The notes under the pieces are model-generated. The model ran no database searches and had not been told where the DNA came from. It worked only from the letters and a program-made list of their open reading frames with translations. Positions 44,896 to 56,515 of a stretch of DNA of 64,000 nt are shown piece by piece. Within the stretch, counting starts at the first letter, position 1; each line of letters opens with the position of its first letter. Source of the stretch: Megascapheus bottae (taxonomy: Eukaryota; Chordata; Mammalia; Rodentia; Geomyidae); the NCBI GenBank assembly GCA_024803745.1, contig JANJXV010000160.1, forward strand, positions 1,246,001-1,310,000, read 5' to 3'. Made by a program: the position numbers and the translations under genes.

Positions 44896-47800
44896 GATGA
44901 AAGCCTAAAAAGGGGTAGATATACCCCTGTACTCCAACTACCATTTTTAAGGTCAGTATAAATGTTTGGAGGTGTGTAAGCAAAATTGCAATTGTGCCTT
45001 TCTTCAACTACACTAGATATAAAGTGCATGCTATAAGTAGAAATGGCAGAGTAAGGGTAAGAGATGACAGGAGATTAGGAAGAGGAATGAATATTCTGAC
45101 TAGTTAGACAGGCTGGTAGCGCTAAGAAATGTCTGAAACACAATGAACTAGATATAATCCCGGAATTCTAGCTCTGCTGCTAATTGTGGGGCATCTCTTC
45201 AACTAAAATAAGAAGTGGAATCTAAAACCCAGACTAAATTAGACTCATAGTTTCTAAAGATTTTCTAATTTAATTGTATTATCATATAAATTGCAGAAAT
45301 ACTGCCTTTGGCCAGAAAGTCAATTTACTATTTTTTTCATCTTTTTAACAAGATTCTCTTAAATGAAATTTTCCATTAAATTAATAAATTCATGTAATTT
45401 TACTCAAGCCAAGAAAACTGAATAGATATTATCATCTAAAGCAGGGAGTTTGGGACCACAGTGTCCTAGACCAGTCCATTCTTGTCTGTAAAATTCAGTG
45501 TTTCAACCAAAAGGGATTATTTCCACATTCCATTCTGATAGAATGTTTTGCTCAGGGTCCAGTAAGAACTTCTAGGAAAAGGTATTCTGTTTAGCCATTT
45601 ATTAAGCACCTTAATTCATAAATAAAAACGAGCCCCAAAGGATCAACAGTTAGTGAAATTATGTAGGACAGATACATAGACACGAAGACTCTGGGCATTA
45701 CATCTTTTGTAAAGGCTCATGGATAAATAGTAGCTAAAAACTCCAGGATTTAGCTTCCTGTGTTTCTGATTTCTCTGGATGGGGAACTTTCTATGACTAA
45801 TAGCACCCTCTGGCATCTGTTTCCCTAGGGGGATAAATACATTAGCCATAGAAAGTTTAAATATAATAATTATGATTTCCATTTCTGGGACAAGGCCTTT
45901 TCATCAATAATTATGATTCGGTGCCAAACTGGCAATCTTTAAGCACTGGCCTTATCATTCATAATAATGAGCAGATTCATAACCCATGCTCCTTAGCTGT
46001 AGAAGGCTAATTAGGACTTTAACCAAAAACACCACTCATGTGAACTGCTCACAGAGGTCACTGGCTACAGAACACCAGTTCTGGCCAAATGAACTCCATG
46101 TGCTGACCAGGAGTAAAGAGTACCTGCACTAGAAAAGGAAGTTACAGCTCAGAGTGTAACCCTGAGAGACAGGCAAGTTTTAATTCCTGCAGGAGTATGT
46201 GCTTAAACATGCAAATGGAAATCACAGCCAAATCAAATATTCCAAAGGGCAGTGAACAACTATGGATAAAATATGAAATACCACATGCTCACAGGTGGAT
46301 GAGGACAAAATAAGTCAAAACATTAAAATTTATTAAATATGTATGATGATAACAAAAGACCAATTTTTGTCTGAGCTTTTTTGTTTACCTAAGATATCTA
46401 CTAACTGCAGAAAAGATTTTAAAATATATTATTCGTATAATATGCAGGCTACCAAACAGTACTCACAGGATTTGCTCTGACACTGCACTTTCTAATTTAT
46501 AACTCATTAGTCACACATTTTCTGATGCTTTTCAGTCTCACTCTTGTCCTACAACAAGCCCTGCAGGAAAGGGATTTATTTATTCTCACAGTATCCCCAA
46601 GAGCCTAGTTAAGAGCTTGCCACTGCATGTCACTTGTATATTACACGTACACATTTTATCTATTCCACAGGTTATAATGAAGAAAATTCATGAAGGACCT
46701 CCCTGCCTCTCCATCAAAGGAAAGCAATGAGGCTTAATTGGGCAGACCATAAAGGGCCCTGCAAAACACACGGAGGACGAGAGAAACTTATAAATGAGTT
46801 TTTGGCTGTAGAGTGGAAAAGCTTATAATTTATTTTATGCTCTTTACCAGAATTTTACTCCCAGGAGATAACAAATGGTCAACACACCACCAGGCCACTA
46901 CTCACTAGCTATTCCCTGGTCTGTTTAAGCACACATTGTTGATCTACTGCCTCTCACTCCCCTTTACATTGTAATTTGGTAAACTAACAATAAGGTCTGG
47001 ATTAAAGTTCATTATGTATGAAGCTAACTGTAGTAATCCATAAGCTATGCTTCATTTGCACAATTCATTGTACCTATTTCCAGTGGTTGATTTTACCTTT
47101 TATTATTGATCCAATGTTATTTCAGGAGCTAAGGTAAATGAATGCCTTTGCAAGTTCGTACAATGGCTCATATCTTCTTTGTGCAGGGTGTCCTTGAACT
47201 TTTGCTGAGTTACTGTAAGGAATCAGAATTCCCATTTCTATTTTCACAGTATAGTACCCAAAAGAAAACCTACTAGCTGCTTTTTTGAATTTTGAAGCAG
47301 TCTAAAACCTGTAAGAAGGAAAAAAGCCTGAAAAAGATCAAAGGTGACTGAAGAATCCATCTGAAGGTTATTCACAAAACAGGCATGACTTTCTCTAAGT
47401 CGGAGACATGAGTATCTGTGCAATTCACAGATTGTGACAAAAGACAACATTTAGTGCCTCTCATAGCTATTCCTTTCTCATACTCTGTACTGAGAGAAAA
47501 ATATGGTGAGATAAAGGTTGTTTAGAAAGTGAAAGTGTATAGGCAAAAATGCAACTCAGATACATGCCTATTAATTTTCAAGAGGCCACAAACAAGAATT
47601 GCTCTAAAATTTCTTTGGCTTGAAAATACTATGGTAACTTTCAAAACTACTGAAAACTCTAGAAAGCATATGATTATGTGAGCTTTATCAACTTATATTT
47701 TTCAAATGTGAAGTTGAAACCAAGTAACTAAAAAACAGTTTGGTTATTCAACCATCTTGTAGGCCATGTTCACAAGAATTATATATTTAATGAGCTACTG

Positions 47801-49310
47801 ATATACTCTAACAAAAATATGTGGTGAAAACTGCATTAACTTTTGACAAATTGTACACATCTCTCTAATATTTGACTTGATAGAAGACAATATTTCTCAT
47901 ATTTTGTTCTGAATTAAATCTGCTTGGATTTGTCATTCTGGTTATGCTGCATGAACAAAATTTAATGTTATTCAGATAAGAAAGTTAGAAAAGGGATATG
48001 AAATCAAAATAGCAGTTTAGCTTACAATCTGATCAAGTATCATCATTCCAGCAGAAGTACTTTGTGAATGAGTCTCACCATGCCACACAAACTGTTTAAA
48101 AGTATGCACTCAATGTACTGAGATTTATTGACAGTATCTGACTACTCTACAAGGACATGGGGTTGTCTGATCACAATTAGGCCTGAGCACTTGGTAGTAA
48201 AGGTTACAAAAACTACTAGTGTAGATCTCAGTGTCCTTTCAGTAATATACTAAGGCTTTACAGCACCTTTGCCTATTATTGAGTTTGTACCAGTGAAGCA
48301 AACCTCACACACACAAAAAAACAGCAAATAATGCTTTATCATTACTATGGAAACCTTATCTTCTAACCTCTTAAAATCTCAAGGAAAGCTAGCGGTCTGC
48401 AAACTCCATGTTGAGTCCCATTGTCTTAGCATGTAGCAGATGCAAACACTATGCTCTGTGTTTAACTAAGAATACAAGGAAAATGGGGATGGCCTATGGT
48501 CTGCATTTTTGTTCAACCTGTCAGCCTGCTCTAAGTTAATTGTCACCGAAATGAAGCTTCAGCAAGCCAACAGAAGCATTCCACATGCAAGAACCAAAAA
48601 CAAAAATTGATAAGAACAAATGACATCATTTAAGTTGCCCAGCTCACAGCTAAATAATGTCGTATGTTTGTATGTACAACTCTCTTCAGCCACACTATCC
48701 TCTCATGAACACGTTCCAGTTCCCACTCCCTCTGCTTCATTCCTTTTTTAATCCAACACACTTCTTATCATAAATAGCAGTTTCCTGACTATATTTTGCT
48801 AACACATACTAAAGCATTCTTAAAATATTATCTCTGGGTGGCTTAACTACATTTAAAAGCTGTATTCTAGCCCAAAGCAATTAAAAATGGTGTAATCTAA
48901 ATCTCTGAATGATAAAATTCTAAGGAGAAAACAAAATGCATATAGTTCCTAATTATCTTTGCATGCATTTTAAATCTTTCCAGAGGACAGAATATCATTT
49001 AAACATGAATAATTGTACTGCAGAGGAAATGAGTTCATCCTAGAATGCAATCTGTAAAGATAACAGTTTACTTCACTCAATGGTGGTTGAAACTTTGGCT
49101 AAATCAAATATATGAGTAAAAGTCTCTTCAGGAATAAGGCAGAAAGTTTGAGAGAAGAAAAATGCAATCAATATTTCCAATTCTAAATTACAGGCTTACT
49201 AACCTGTACCATACTGCAGATGTTGCTTGATGTGTTATACGCAAACGATAGCAAATTTCCTCCTACACAGAATAAAATTATTACCTTGGCGCAAATTTTT
49301 TTTAAAAAAA
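44896..49310. other. repeat-poor unique block
   Basis: Over 4.4 kb I see no SINE, LINE-1 or microsatellite of note (a weak L2-like string near 46560-46640 aside). Open frames are all under 80 codons. Complex pieces that look like possible conserved non-coding elements are at about 45890-46020, 46660-46880 and 46980-47130. Confidence 0.5.
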
Positions 49311-49323
49311 AGACGATGTGAGA

Positions 49324-49504
49324 CCGGGAGTTTGGCCTACTGTCTAGGGTGTTTGCCTAGCATTAACAAAGACTGGGGTTCAATTCCTCTGTACCACATA
49401 CATAGAAAAAATGTGGAAGTGGTGCTGTGGTTCAAGTGGTAAAGCACTAGCCTTGAGAAAGCCCAAGGACAATGCTCTGTCCCTGAGCTGGCAAAAAAAA
49501 AGAA
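49324..49504 (+). mobile_element. IDL-Geo dimeric SINE with target-site duplication
   Basis: A sense copy. The tRNA-Ala/ID-like arm has an A-box-like 'tggcctactgtctaggg' and B-box 'ggttcaattcc' (49377-49387), followed by the linker 'accacatacatagaaaaaa', the Geo arm ('gtggtgctgtggttcaagtg') and an A tail. Duplicates 'agacgatgtgaga' (49311-49323) and 'agatgatgtgaga' (49505-49517) differ by one base. Confidence 0.94.
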
Positions 49505-49517
49505 AGATGATGTGAGA

Positions 49518-50510
49518 TAAAGTGATTATCTCTCACTAAGTTACAACTTGAAAATTAGTCCCATCTGAAATCTATTCTGCCTTTAGGCATTAAAACATGG
49601 TTAATGATACCTCATACCAGTCATTTAAGTGCTATTTAGGTCTTAATAATTGAATAATATTTTATCATAAAAAGGAGTACACACTGAGGTTGGGTAATTT
49701 TCCCAGTATATATTTGTTAAAGGACTTTCTGTGTCCAACATTATGGCAAACAGACGGATGAATTCTTTGTTATCAGTACCTACAAGATAGAAGAAATTTA
49801 GTTATGTTCTTCCTAGGATCTTAGTACAATAATCTATATATCAAAGACCCTAAGAGAAATGGATATTGTAATTTTGAATGTTCTGATAAAATTTAAAAGA
49901 CAAATTTTAATACTTATACATAAGAATTATGCTTTACATTTTCTAGACTTCCTGTAATGCAAACATAAATATATACCAGCTGAGTGGTGTTTTATTCAAT
50001 GAACAGCTCTAGTTTATATTTCAACAAACAAAAAAATGGAATCCTGTATACTTCCTGTCAATCTTTCATAGCCTTTGGCAGTTCATATTAATAAGAACAG
50101 TACAGATTTCTAGTTGTGGTGTTACAAAGCATTATTATCTAGCATTTAGGGATCTATAGATGTAGGTGTCTTATTATCATCCAATGTGCAGATTGTAGCC
50201 ACAACATAATTACTACATATTGGAACTTTATTTATAACATTATTTTTCAAAGATTATCAAAACTGTCTCTGAAACACTGGCTAAAATATTTACGGTGACA
50301 TCTTTCTTTGACCCAAAAATTTAAAATCTAAACTAACCTAACATTGCATAACCTACAGAAAAAAATGGAACAAAGTGCCACTAAGAAATTAAAAGATAGA
50401 CCAGAAATCTTTTTCCCTATAAGTAGGGGCTAGAAGATTTTGGACAAGTCATAGAAATAGAATGTATCCTGATCATCACTCTTACAGCCAATTTTCTTTC
50501 TCTCTCTCTC
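49518..50510. other. unique AT-rich sequence
   Basis: Nothing recognised in about 1 kb. Confidence 0.4.
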
Positions 50511-50556
50511 ATTTTTTTTAGTCCATCATGGACTAGAACTCTGGTCCTGGGTGTGT
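50511..50556 (-). mobile_element. Geo-arm fragment
   Basis: The complement of a Geo arm end ('agtccatcatggactagaac', 'tctggtcctgggtg') is cut off before the middle of the arm. It may be the detached tail of the SINE at 50966-51142. Confidence 0.55.
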
Positions 50557-50600
50557 CAAATGAGACAAAGCATTGGAGTTTTTTGTTTTTTGTGGGTTTT

Positions 50601-50786
50601 TTTGCCAGTCCTGGACTTGAGCTCAGAGCCTGAGCACTGTCCTTGGACTTTCTCAAGACTAGAGCTCTACCACTTGAGCCTCAGCACCACTTCCAGCTTT
50701 TATCTATGTATGTGGTACCGAGGAATTAAACCGGGTCTTCGTGCATACTAGGCAAGCACTCTACCACTAGGCCAAAATCTCAGCCC
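50601..50786 (-). mobile_element. IDL-Geo dimeric SINE (antisense)
   Basis: A full two-arm order on the minus strand: plus strand 'gccagtcctggacttgagct', 'accacttgagcctcagcac', 'tatgtatgtggtaccgagg' and 'actaggcaagcactctacca'. No clear target duplication. Confidence 0.9.
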
Positions 50787-50965
50787 CAGGAACTGGGTTT
50801 CTAACTAAACTATCCTTCCATAGAAGTATTAGAGTTGTTACTTATTTATAGATCTAAATATCTGTATGTAATATTTGATTTTAAACAAATTTGTATTTCT
50901 CTATATATGCAAGCAGAAATATAGAAACAGATACACATATATATGAATATTATATACATATTTTG

Positions 50966-51142
50966 GGGCGCAAGGCTGGTACTCTACCACTTTGAGCCAC
51001 ATCTCCACTTCCTGATTGTTAATGGAGTTGAGAGTCTCATGGACTTTCTTAATGAGTGCTGGCTTCGAACCTTGACTCAAATATCGCAGCCTCCTATTAG
51101 TAGCTAGGATTACAGATATGAGTCACCAGTACCTGACTTCCA
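50966..51142 (-). mobile_element. 7SL/B1-like + partial Geo SINE (antisense)
   Basis: 'gcaaggctggtactctacca' begins midway through a Geo arm and continues into the 7SL-like head complement ('agtagctaggattacagat', 'atgagtcaccagtacctg'). Confidence 0.78.
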
Positions 51143-51660
51143 ACAGTGTTTTCAAATATTCTGATCTGAAAAATCTCCACATTAAAATCTTTTAAATTGA
51201 AATATCATTACTTTTAAGAACCTGCTATAAACTTAAGAAAGAATAATGGATTTCTCTTTCTTGGTAAAGAAATAAGAATAATTTACATATTGGTCAATTG
51301 GTTATCAGTTTAAAAAGTGTACCACTTTACTTTGTCAAAAACATTTGTCTATTAATTATCAATTTAAAAGGTATATTACTTTACTTTGTTAAACTGCATG
51401 GAGGAAAAATGGCTAGTAGTAAACATTATCACCAGCAACTTATATTTATAAAGAATTTTATAAAGTAAAATAAGTTCAAATTACCACCATTATAAATTTA
51501 TAAAGTAGTGAAAACAAATTACCATATAATTACCATCCAAGTTCATCCTGATTAATAAGTACATTTCTAAGAAAAACAAGGCTTTTGAAAAGGATGACCA
51601 TACTTAGAATTCAAAAAGTGCTCTTTTTCTCATGAGTCCTGCTGAGATGGATAAACTGCC
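51143..51660. other. unique AT-rich sequence with a local duplication
   Basis: Two related stretches near 51303-51345 and 51355-51392 share 'atcagtttaaaaagtgtacc'-like and 'actttactttgt' strings, suggesting an old tandem duplication of about 50 bases. Confidence 0.4.
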
Positions 51661-51663
51661 ACT

Positions 51664-51945
51664 CACATTAGGTACAGTGGCTTGTGGCTGTCTGTAATCA
51701 CAGCTACCCAGGAAGATTGAGCAAAAACATTAGTTAAGGCCTGGTCTCAAACCATGAGACAAGTGTGTCAGTTCATACCTAGCATCCCAGCTACAAAGAA
51801 GTCCATGAGAAGGAAGGCCAGTCCCAGGCAACAACACAAGATACTATTCAACAATAAGTAAAGTGACAAGGTCTGAAGGGATGGCTTGTGTTGACCGCCT
51901 GACTAGAAAGCATCAAGTGTTCAGTGTAAGTCCCAATACCAGTAA
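51664..51945 (+). mobile_element. old composite SINE, 7SL-like arms + tRNA-like arm
   Basis: 'gtacagtggcttgtggctgt', 'tgtaatcacagctacccagg', a second head-like piece ('gtcagttcatacctagcatc') and a tRNA-like end ('agtgttcagtgtaagtccca'). Strongly diverged. Confidence 0.55.
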
Positions 51946-52261
51946 TGATAACAACTGTCCAATAGCTGATATTAAAAACTTCCAAAGTTCCTTCAGTTAC
52001 AGTGGTGTCTTTAGAGACTGGAAATCCCCAGTCTCTAAACAAAAGCTCAGTCTGGACTCCACAGGAAGAATATCTGTGGTGGTCACGCAACTTCCACTCT
52101 AAAAAACTGCCAGGGCTCCACTGACTTTCCAAATGCACTAAGTAAAATTGGTCCAGCCATTGTGAGACCCAAACAAACGGTAAACAATGAGAGAAATGTG
52201 TTTTATTTCTCACCCTCAGCAACTCCTTTCTGAAAATCTTTTAATAAAAATCTTATGATCT
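51946..52261. other. unique sequence with a short inverted repeat
   Basis: 'agagactggaaatccccagt' contains a complementary pair ('agagactgg' and 'ccagtctct', about 52012-52037) able to form a hairpin. No gene recognised. Confidence 0.4.
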
Positions 52262-52449
52262 GAATGTGACTATTTGAAATAGGAAAGGGAAGGGGGAAAA
52301 CACGATGATTGAGAGTGGGTGGGGGAGGGAAATGAGGACAAAACATGAGAAGGGGTATCAATGTATGAGAAGTAATGCACCTACTAGCTGGCGAATGTAA
52401 CCTTCACCCCTCTATACATTATAATAAAAATATGAATAAATACTAATAA
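52262..52449 (+). mobile_element. short LINE-1 3' end
   Basis: 'ggaaagggaagggggaaaac', the G-rich tract, 'catgagaaggggtatcaatg' and an A-rich end of the local L1 family, sense strand. Flanking 'aatcttatgatct' and 'cattttatgatct' are a plausible eroded target duplication. Only the last 180 bases or so were inserted. Confidence 0.85.
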
Positions 52450-52670
52450 ACATTTTATGATCTCTATAAAAATTCTGAAAAATATCTCCAAATTATCATA
52501 TGATGTGAAAGAATACAATCTATATGGCTTCATCACATTAGGATACATCAATAAATTAAACTTACAAGACACTATCACAAGATAATTGATCCACTGATAA
52601 TAGAGAAATATCGAAATTGTTACTCTAGAACTAAAGGATTCGTTTTAGCATTAAAGAAATTGCATGCCTA

Positions 52671-53566
52671 GACATCTCTAGCCATAAAAGAAATACAAAT
52701 CAAAACAACTCTAAGATTCCACCTCACTCCAGTTAGAATGGCCATGATTAAGAAATCTAAAAACAGCAGATGCTGGCAGGGATGTGGCCAGGAGGGATCA
52801 CTACTACACTGTTGATGAGAGTGCAAACGCGTTCAACCACCATGGAAAGCAGCAGTATGGCAGTTTCTCAAAAGACTAAACATAGAGCTCCCCTATGACC
52901 CAGCAATTCCACTACTTGGCATTTACCCAATCGTCCAGAAACAAGGACATGCTAAATCCACTAGCACAGCGATGTTCATTGCAGCACTATTTACCATAGC
53001 AAAGATATGGAACCAACCCAGATGCCCCTCAGTTGATGAGTGGATCAACAAGGTGTGGTATTGATACACAATGGAATTCTATGCTGCTGTCAGAAAGAAT
53101 GACATCGCCCCATTTGTAAGGAAATGGAAAGACTTAGAAAAAAATCATAGTAAGTGAAGTAAGCCAGACTCAAAGGAACATAGGCTCAATGGTATCCCTC
53201 ATTTGTCAAAATCAGTAGAAACCTTGGGCTCTTCTAGCAGAGATTTGCAATAGAGCAAAACCTAGATACATAAGGTCTGCGTACAATATGACGCTAAATG
53301 AAAGGACCTCTAGAATATAGAAACAAAAGCCATATGATGAGTGATTGTTGTCCTTAATGTGCTATGTTATCTCTCATCTCTTTTGCTATCCCTTGGTTAT
53401 CTCATATTGTTACAGTATTTCACTGGGTTATCTGATATATTGTATATATGCGTATTTGGTTATTTGAAGTCCGACAGGGAAGGGGGGAAAACAAGATGAG
53501 GGGCGGGGGTAGGGGAAGGGAAATGGGGACCAAGACATGAGAAAGGGTATCAGTGTTTGTGAAGTA
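52671..53566 (+). mobile_element. 5'-truncated LINE-1 (end of ORF2 + 3' UTR)
   Basis: Starts within ORF2 ('ataaaagaaatacaaatcaa') and runs through the end of ORF2, 'cagtagaaaccttgggctc', the 'gagtgattgttgtccttaat' section and the G-rich tract (53484-53525) to 'cagtgtttgtgaagta'. It parallels 55572-56440 of the longer copy. ORF2 is interrupted by stops (for example where 'gtattgatac' replaces 'gtatttgtac' at about 53058). The normal terminal piece is missing and a GGA-type repeat follows directly. Confidence 0.92.
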
Positions 53567-53655
53567 GAAGAAGAAGAAGGAGGAGGAGGAGGAAAAGGAG
53601 GAGGAGGAGGAGGAGGAAAAGGAGGAGGAGGAAAAGGAGGAGGAGGAGGAGGAAG
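53567..53655. repeat. (GGA)n/(GAA)n microsatellite at an L1 3' end
   Basis: Pure purine GAA then GGA units begin exactly where the L1 sequence 'gtgaagta' should continue as 'atgcacc'. The antisense poly-Ser/Pro open frames here are repeat artefacts. Confidence 0.95.
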
Positions 53656-54199
53656 AAACTGCATGCCCTGGAGTGCATTCTAAATTATTCACAAGACCTA
53701 GTAATTATCTTCACAGACTCTGTCAATAATTAATTTTCCTACCTTAATGCATTTCAACAGAATCTCTCTAAATTTCCATATTCAAGAAAAATGTTTATAA
53801 AATATAATAAATATAAGTATAAAAATTTGATAAAGTTTCAGCAAAGTTAGATATAAGATAAACATTGGGAGCTCAGGTCTATAAGTGTGACATATTGTTT
53901 TCATTCTATTTCTAGCTTCTCTCTAGAGAAGAGTTAATGTAGAGATCACATCTCTAGAGCTCATCTCTCTAGCTTGACCCTTCCTTATTTCTTACATATC
54001 CATTCTGATAATGTGCACCTTCATAATATACTTTTTAATACTGTAATTGCAAAGATTGGAAAAGGGGTAGATTTAGTTCTTTTGACAATAGAGGTGAATT
54101 CTAGGGTGATTATATTTAAGGTAATTACTAGCTATCCACATTAGTGGAAGCATCACCTTGACAATAAAATTAAATTAAAAATAAATAAATATAAAATGT
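53656..54199. other. unique AT-rich sequence
   Basis: Nothing recognised in about 540 bases. It has repeated 'ctctctag'-like strings near 53920-53975. Confidence 0.35.
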
Positions 54200-56103
54200 C
54201 TAAAGCCATTCCCTCTAAAATCAGGAAGGAGACAAGGATGCCCACTCTCTCCACTACTCTTTAACATAGTACTAGAATTCCTAGCCAGTGCAATAAGGCA
54301 AGAAGCAAGCATAAAGGGGATCCAAGTAGGGAAAGAGGAAATAAAAACTATCCATCTTTGCAGATGACATGATTCTGTATTTAAAGAATCCTATAGACTC
54401 TACTCCCAAGCTCCTTGAGCTGATTCAAAACTTTGGAAGATTAGCAGACTATAAAATCAACCCTCAAAAATCAACTGCCTTCCCTTACACCAACAGTGAG
54501 GGGAATGAGGCAATAATCAGGAAAGTAACTCCTTTCACAATAGCCTCAAAGAAAATAAAGTACCTAGGAATTAGCTTAACTAAGAATGTAAAGGACCTTT
54601 TTGATGAAAACTTTAAAACTCTAAAAAAGGAAATTGAAGCAGAACTAAGGAAATGGAAAAACCTCCCATGCTCCTGGATTGGAAGAATCAACATTGTGAA
54701 AATGACAACTTTGCCAAGGGCTATCTACAAATTCAATGCAATACCCATCAATATCCCAATGGCATTCTTTAAAGAAATAGAAGAGGCAATCCAAAATTTC
54801 ATATGGAATAATAAAAGACCCGTATAGCAAAAACACTTCTTAGCAGAAAGAACAGTGCTGGAGGAATTTCAATTCCAAACTTTAGACTCTATTACAGAGC
54901 TATAATTCTCAAAACAGCTTGGTACTGGCACAAGAACAGACCTGAAGACCAATGGAATAGAACAGAGGACCCAGATATTAAACCACAGACCTATGGCCAC
55001 CTAATCTTTGACAAGGGAGCCAAAAAAATAGAATGGAAGAAAGACAGCCTCTTCAACAAGTTGTGCTGGCAGAACTGGTTAAGCACCTGCAGAAAACTAA
55101 ACTTGGATCCTTCTTTGTGACCTTGCACTAGAATTAACTCCAAATGGATCAAAGACCTGGAGGTAAAAGCTGACACACTGAAAACTTTACAGGAAGGAAT
55201 GGGAGATACACTAGGCCTCCTTGGCACAGGTCGAAACTTTCTTAATAAGGACCTAGAATCACAACAAATCAGAGAAAGGCTGGATAAGTGGGACTGCATT
55301 AAGCTGCGGAGCTTTTGTATGGCAAAGGACATAGCTAGTAAATTAATTAGAAAGCCTACAGAGTGGGAGAAGATCTTCACCAACCAAACAACGGACAAAG
55401 GCCTCATATCTAAAATATATCAACAACTCAAAAAATTGAATCAGTCCAAAACTAATCTCCAAAGTAACAACCACCCCATTAAAAAATGGGCCAAAGACTT
55501 AAAGACAGTCTTCTCTGAAGAAGAAACAAAATGGCCTATAAACACATGAAGAAATGCTCAACATTTCTGTTCATAAAAGAAATGCAAATCAAAACAACTC
55601 TAAATTTCCACCTCACTCAAGTTAGAATGGCCAGGATCAGGAAAACGAATAATAACAGATGCTGGAGGGGATGTGGCCAGGAGGGATCACTACTACACTG
55701 TTGATGGGAGTGTAAACTCGTTCAACCACTATGGAAAGCAGTGTGGCAGTGTCTTAAAAGGCTAAACATAGAACTCCCCTATGAGCCAGCAATTCCACTA
55801 CTTGGCATTTACCCAACCATCCAGAAACAAGGACATACTAAACCCACTAGCACAACAATGTTCATTGCAGCACTATTCACCATAGCAAAGATATGGAACC
55901 AACCTAGATGTCCCTCAGTTGATGAGTGGATCAACAAGTTGTGGTATTTGTACACAATGGAATTCTATGCTGCTGTCAGAAAGAACGACATCGCCCCATT
56001 TGTTAGGAAATGGAAAGACTTAGAAAAAATCATATTAAGTGAAGTAAGCCAGACTCAAGGGAACTTAGGCCCAATGGTTTCCCTCATTCGTCATAATCAG
56101 TAG
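54200..56103 (+). pseudogene. LINE-1 ORF2 remnant (reverse transcriptase to C terminus)
   Basis: ORF2 of L1 encodes an endonuclease/reverse transcriptase that acts on the L1 RNA by target-primed reverse transcription. Here only the later half is left, in several frames. The catalytic FADD motif is at 54357-54368 and stays open to 54827 (152 codons from the in-frame ATG 54369), with L1-typical strings such as [11 protein letters not shown] and [10 protein letters not shown]. The upstream RT part is out of frame, apparently through an extra A in the run at 54343-54347. A stop after KRPV at 54825 and further shifts break the centre. Open pieces return at 55199-55549 and 55741-56103, the latter ending at the normal ORF2 terminus. 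Non-functional. Confidence 0.92.
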
Positions 56104-56515
56104 AAACCTTGGGCTCTACTAGGAGAGATCTGCAATAGAGCAAAATCATGATACATAAGGCCATATAGTATGAAGCTAATTGAAAGGACCTCCAGGATAT
56201 TGAAACAAAAGCCATATAATGAATGATTGTTGTCCTTAATGTATTATGTTGTCTCTCATCTTTGCTGTCCCTTGGTTATCTCATATTGTTACAGTATCTC
56301 ACTTTGTTATCTGTTATATTGAATTTAGTTGTACTTGGTTATTTGAAATTTGATAAGGAAGGGGGGAAAACCAAGAGAGGTGGGGGGGCGGGGGGTAGGG
56401 TAATGGGTACCAAGACATGTGAAAGGGTATCAATGTATGTGAATTAATGCACCTTCTATCTGCCAAATATCATGTAACCCTTTTACTAATTACAATAAAA
56501 AAATTTTTTAAAAAG
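54200..56515 (+). mobile_element. LINE-1, 2.3-kb 5'-truncated copy
   Basis: The longest transposon in the window. It begins inside the ORF2 reverse-transcriptase region ('ggagacaaggatgcccactc'), passes the RT active site (54357-54368), the thumb and C-terminal region, the ORF2 end (stop at 56101-56103) and a 3' UTR with a G-rich tract (56360-56402), and ends with 'cttctatctgccaaatatc' and an A-rich tail near 56515. The 5' UTR, ORF1 and the ORF2 endonuclease domain are absent, so it cannot move by itself. The smaller L1 pieces of the window align with its 3' part. Confidence 0.95.

Noticed and set aside
49324..49400. A tRNA gene, because A-box and B-box-like motifs are present
   Set aside because: The sequence is the ID-like arm of a dimeric SINE; it does not close a tRNA cloverleaf and sits between target-site duplications.
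53420..53692. Antisense poly-serine and poly-proline frames
   Set aside because: Pure artefacts of the GGA/GAA repeat at the end of an L1 copy.
54369..54827. A separate reverse-transcriptase gene
   Set aside because: It is an open part of the decayed L1 ORF2, lacking the upstream domains and the frame leading into the active site.
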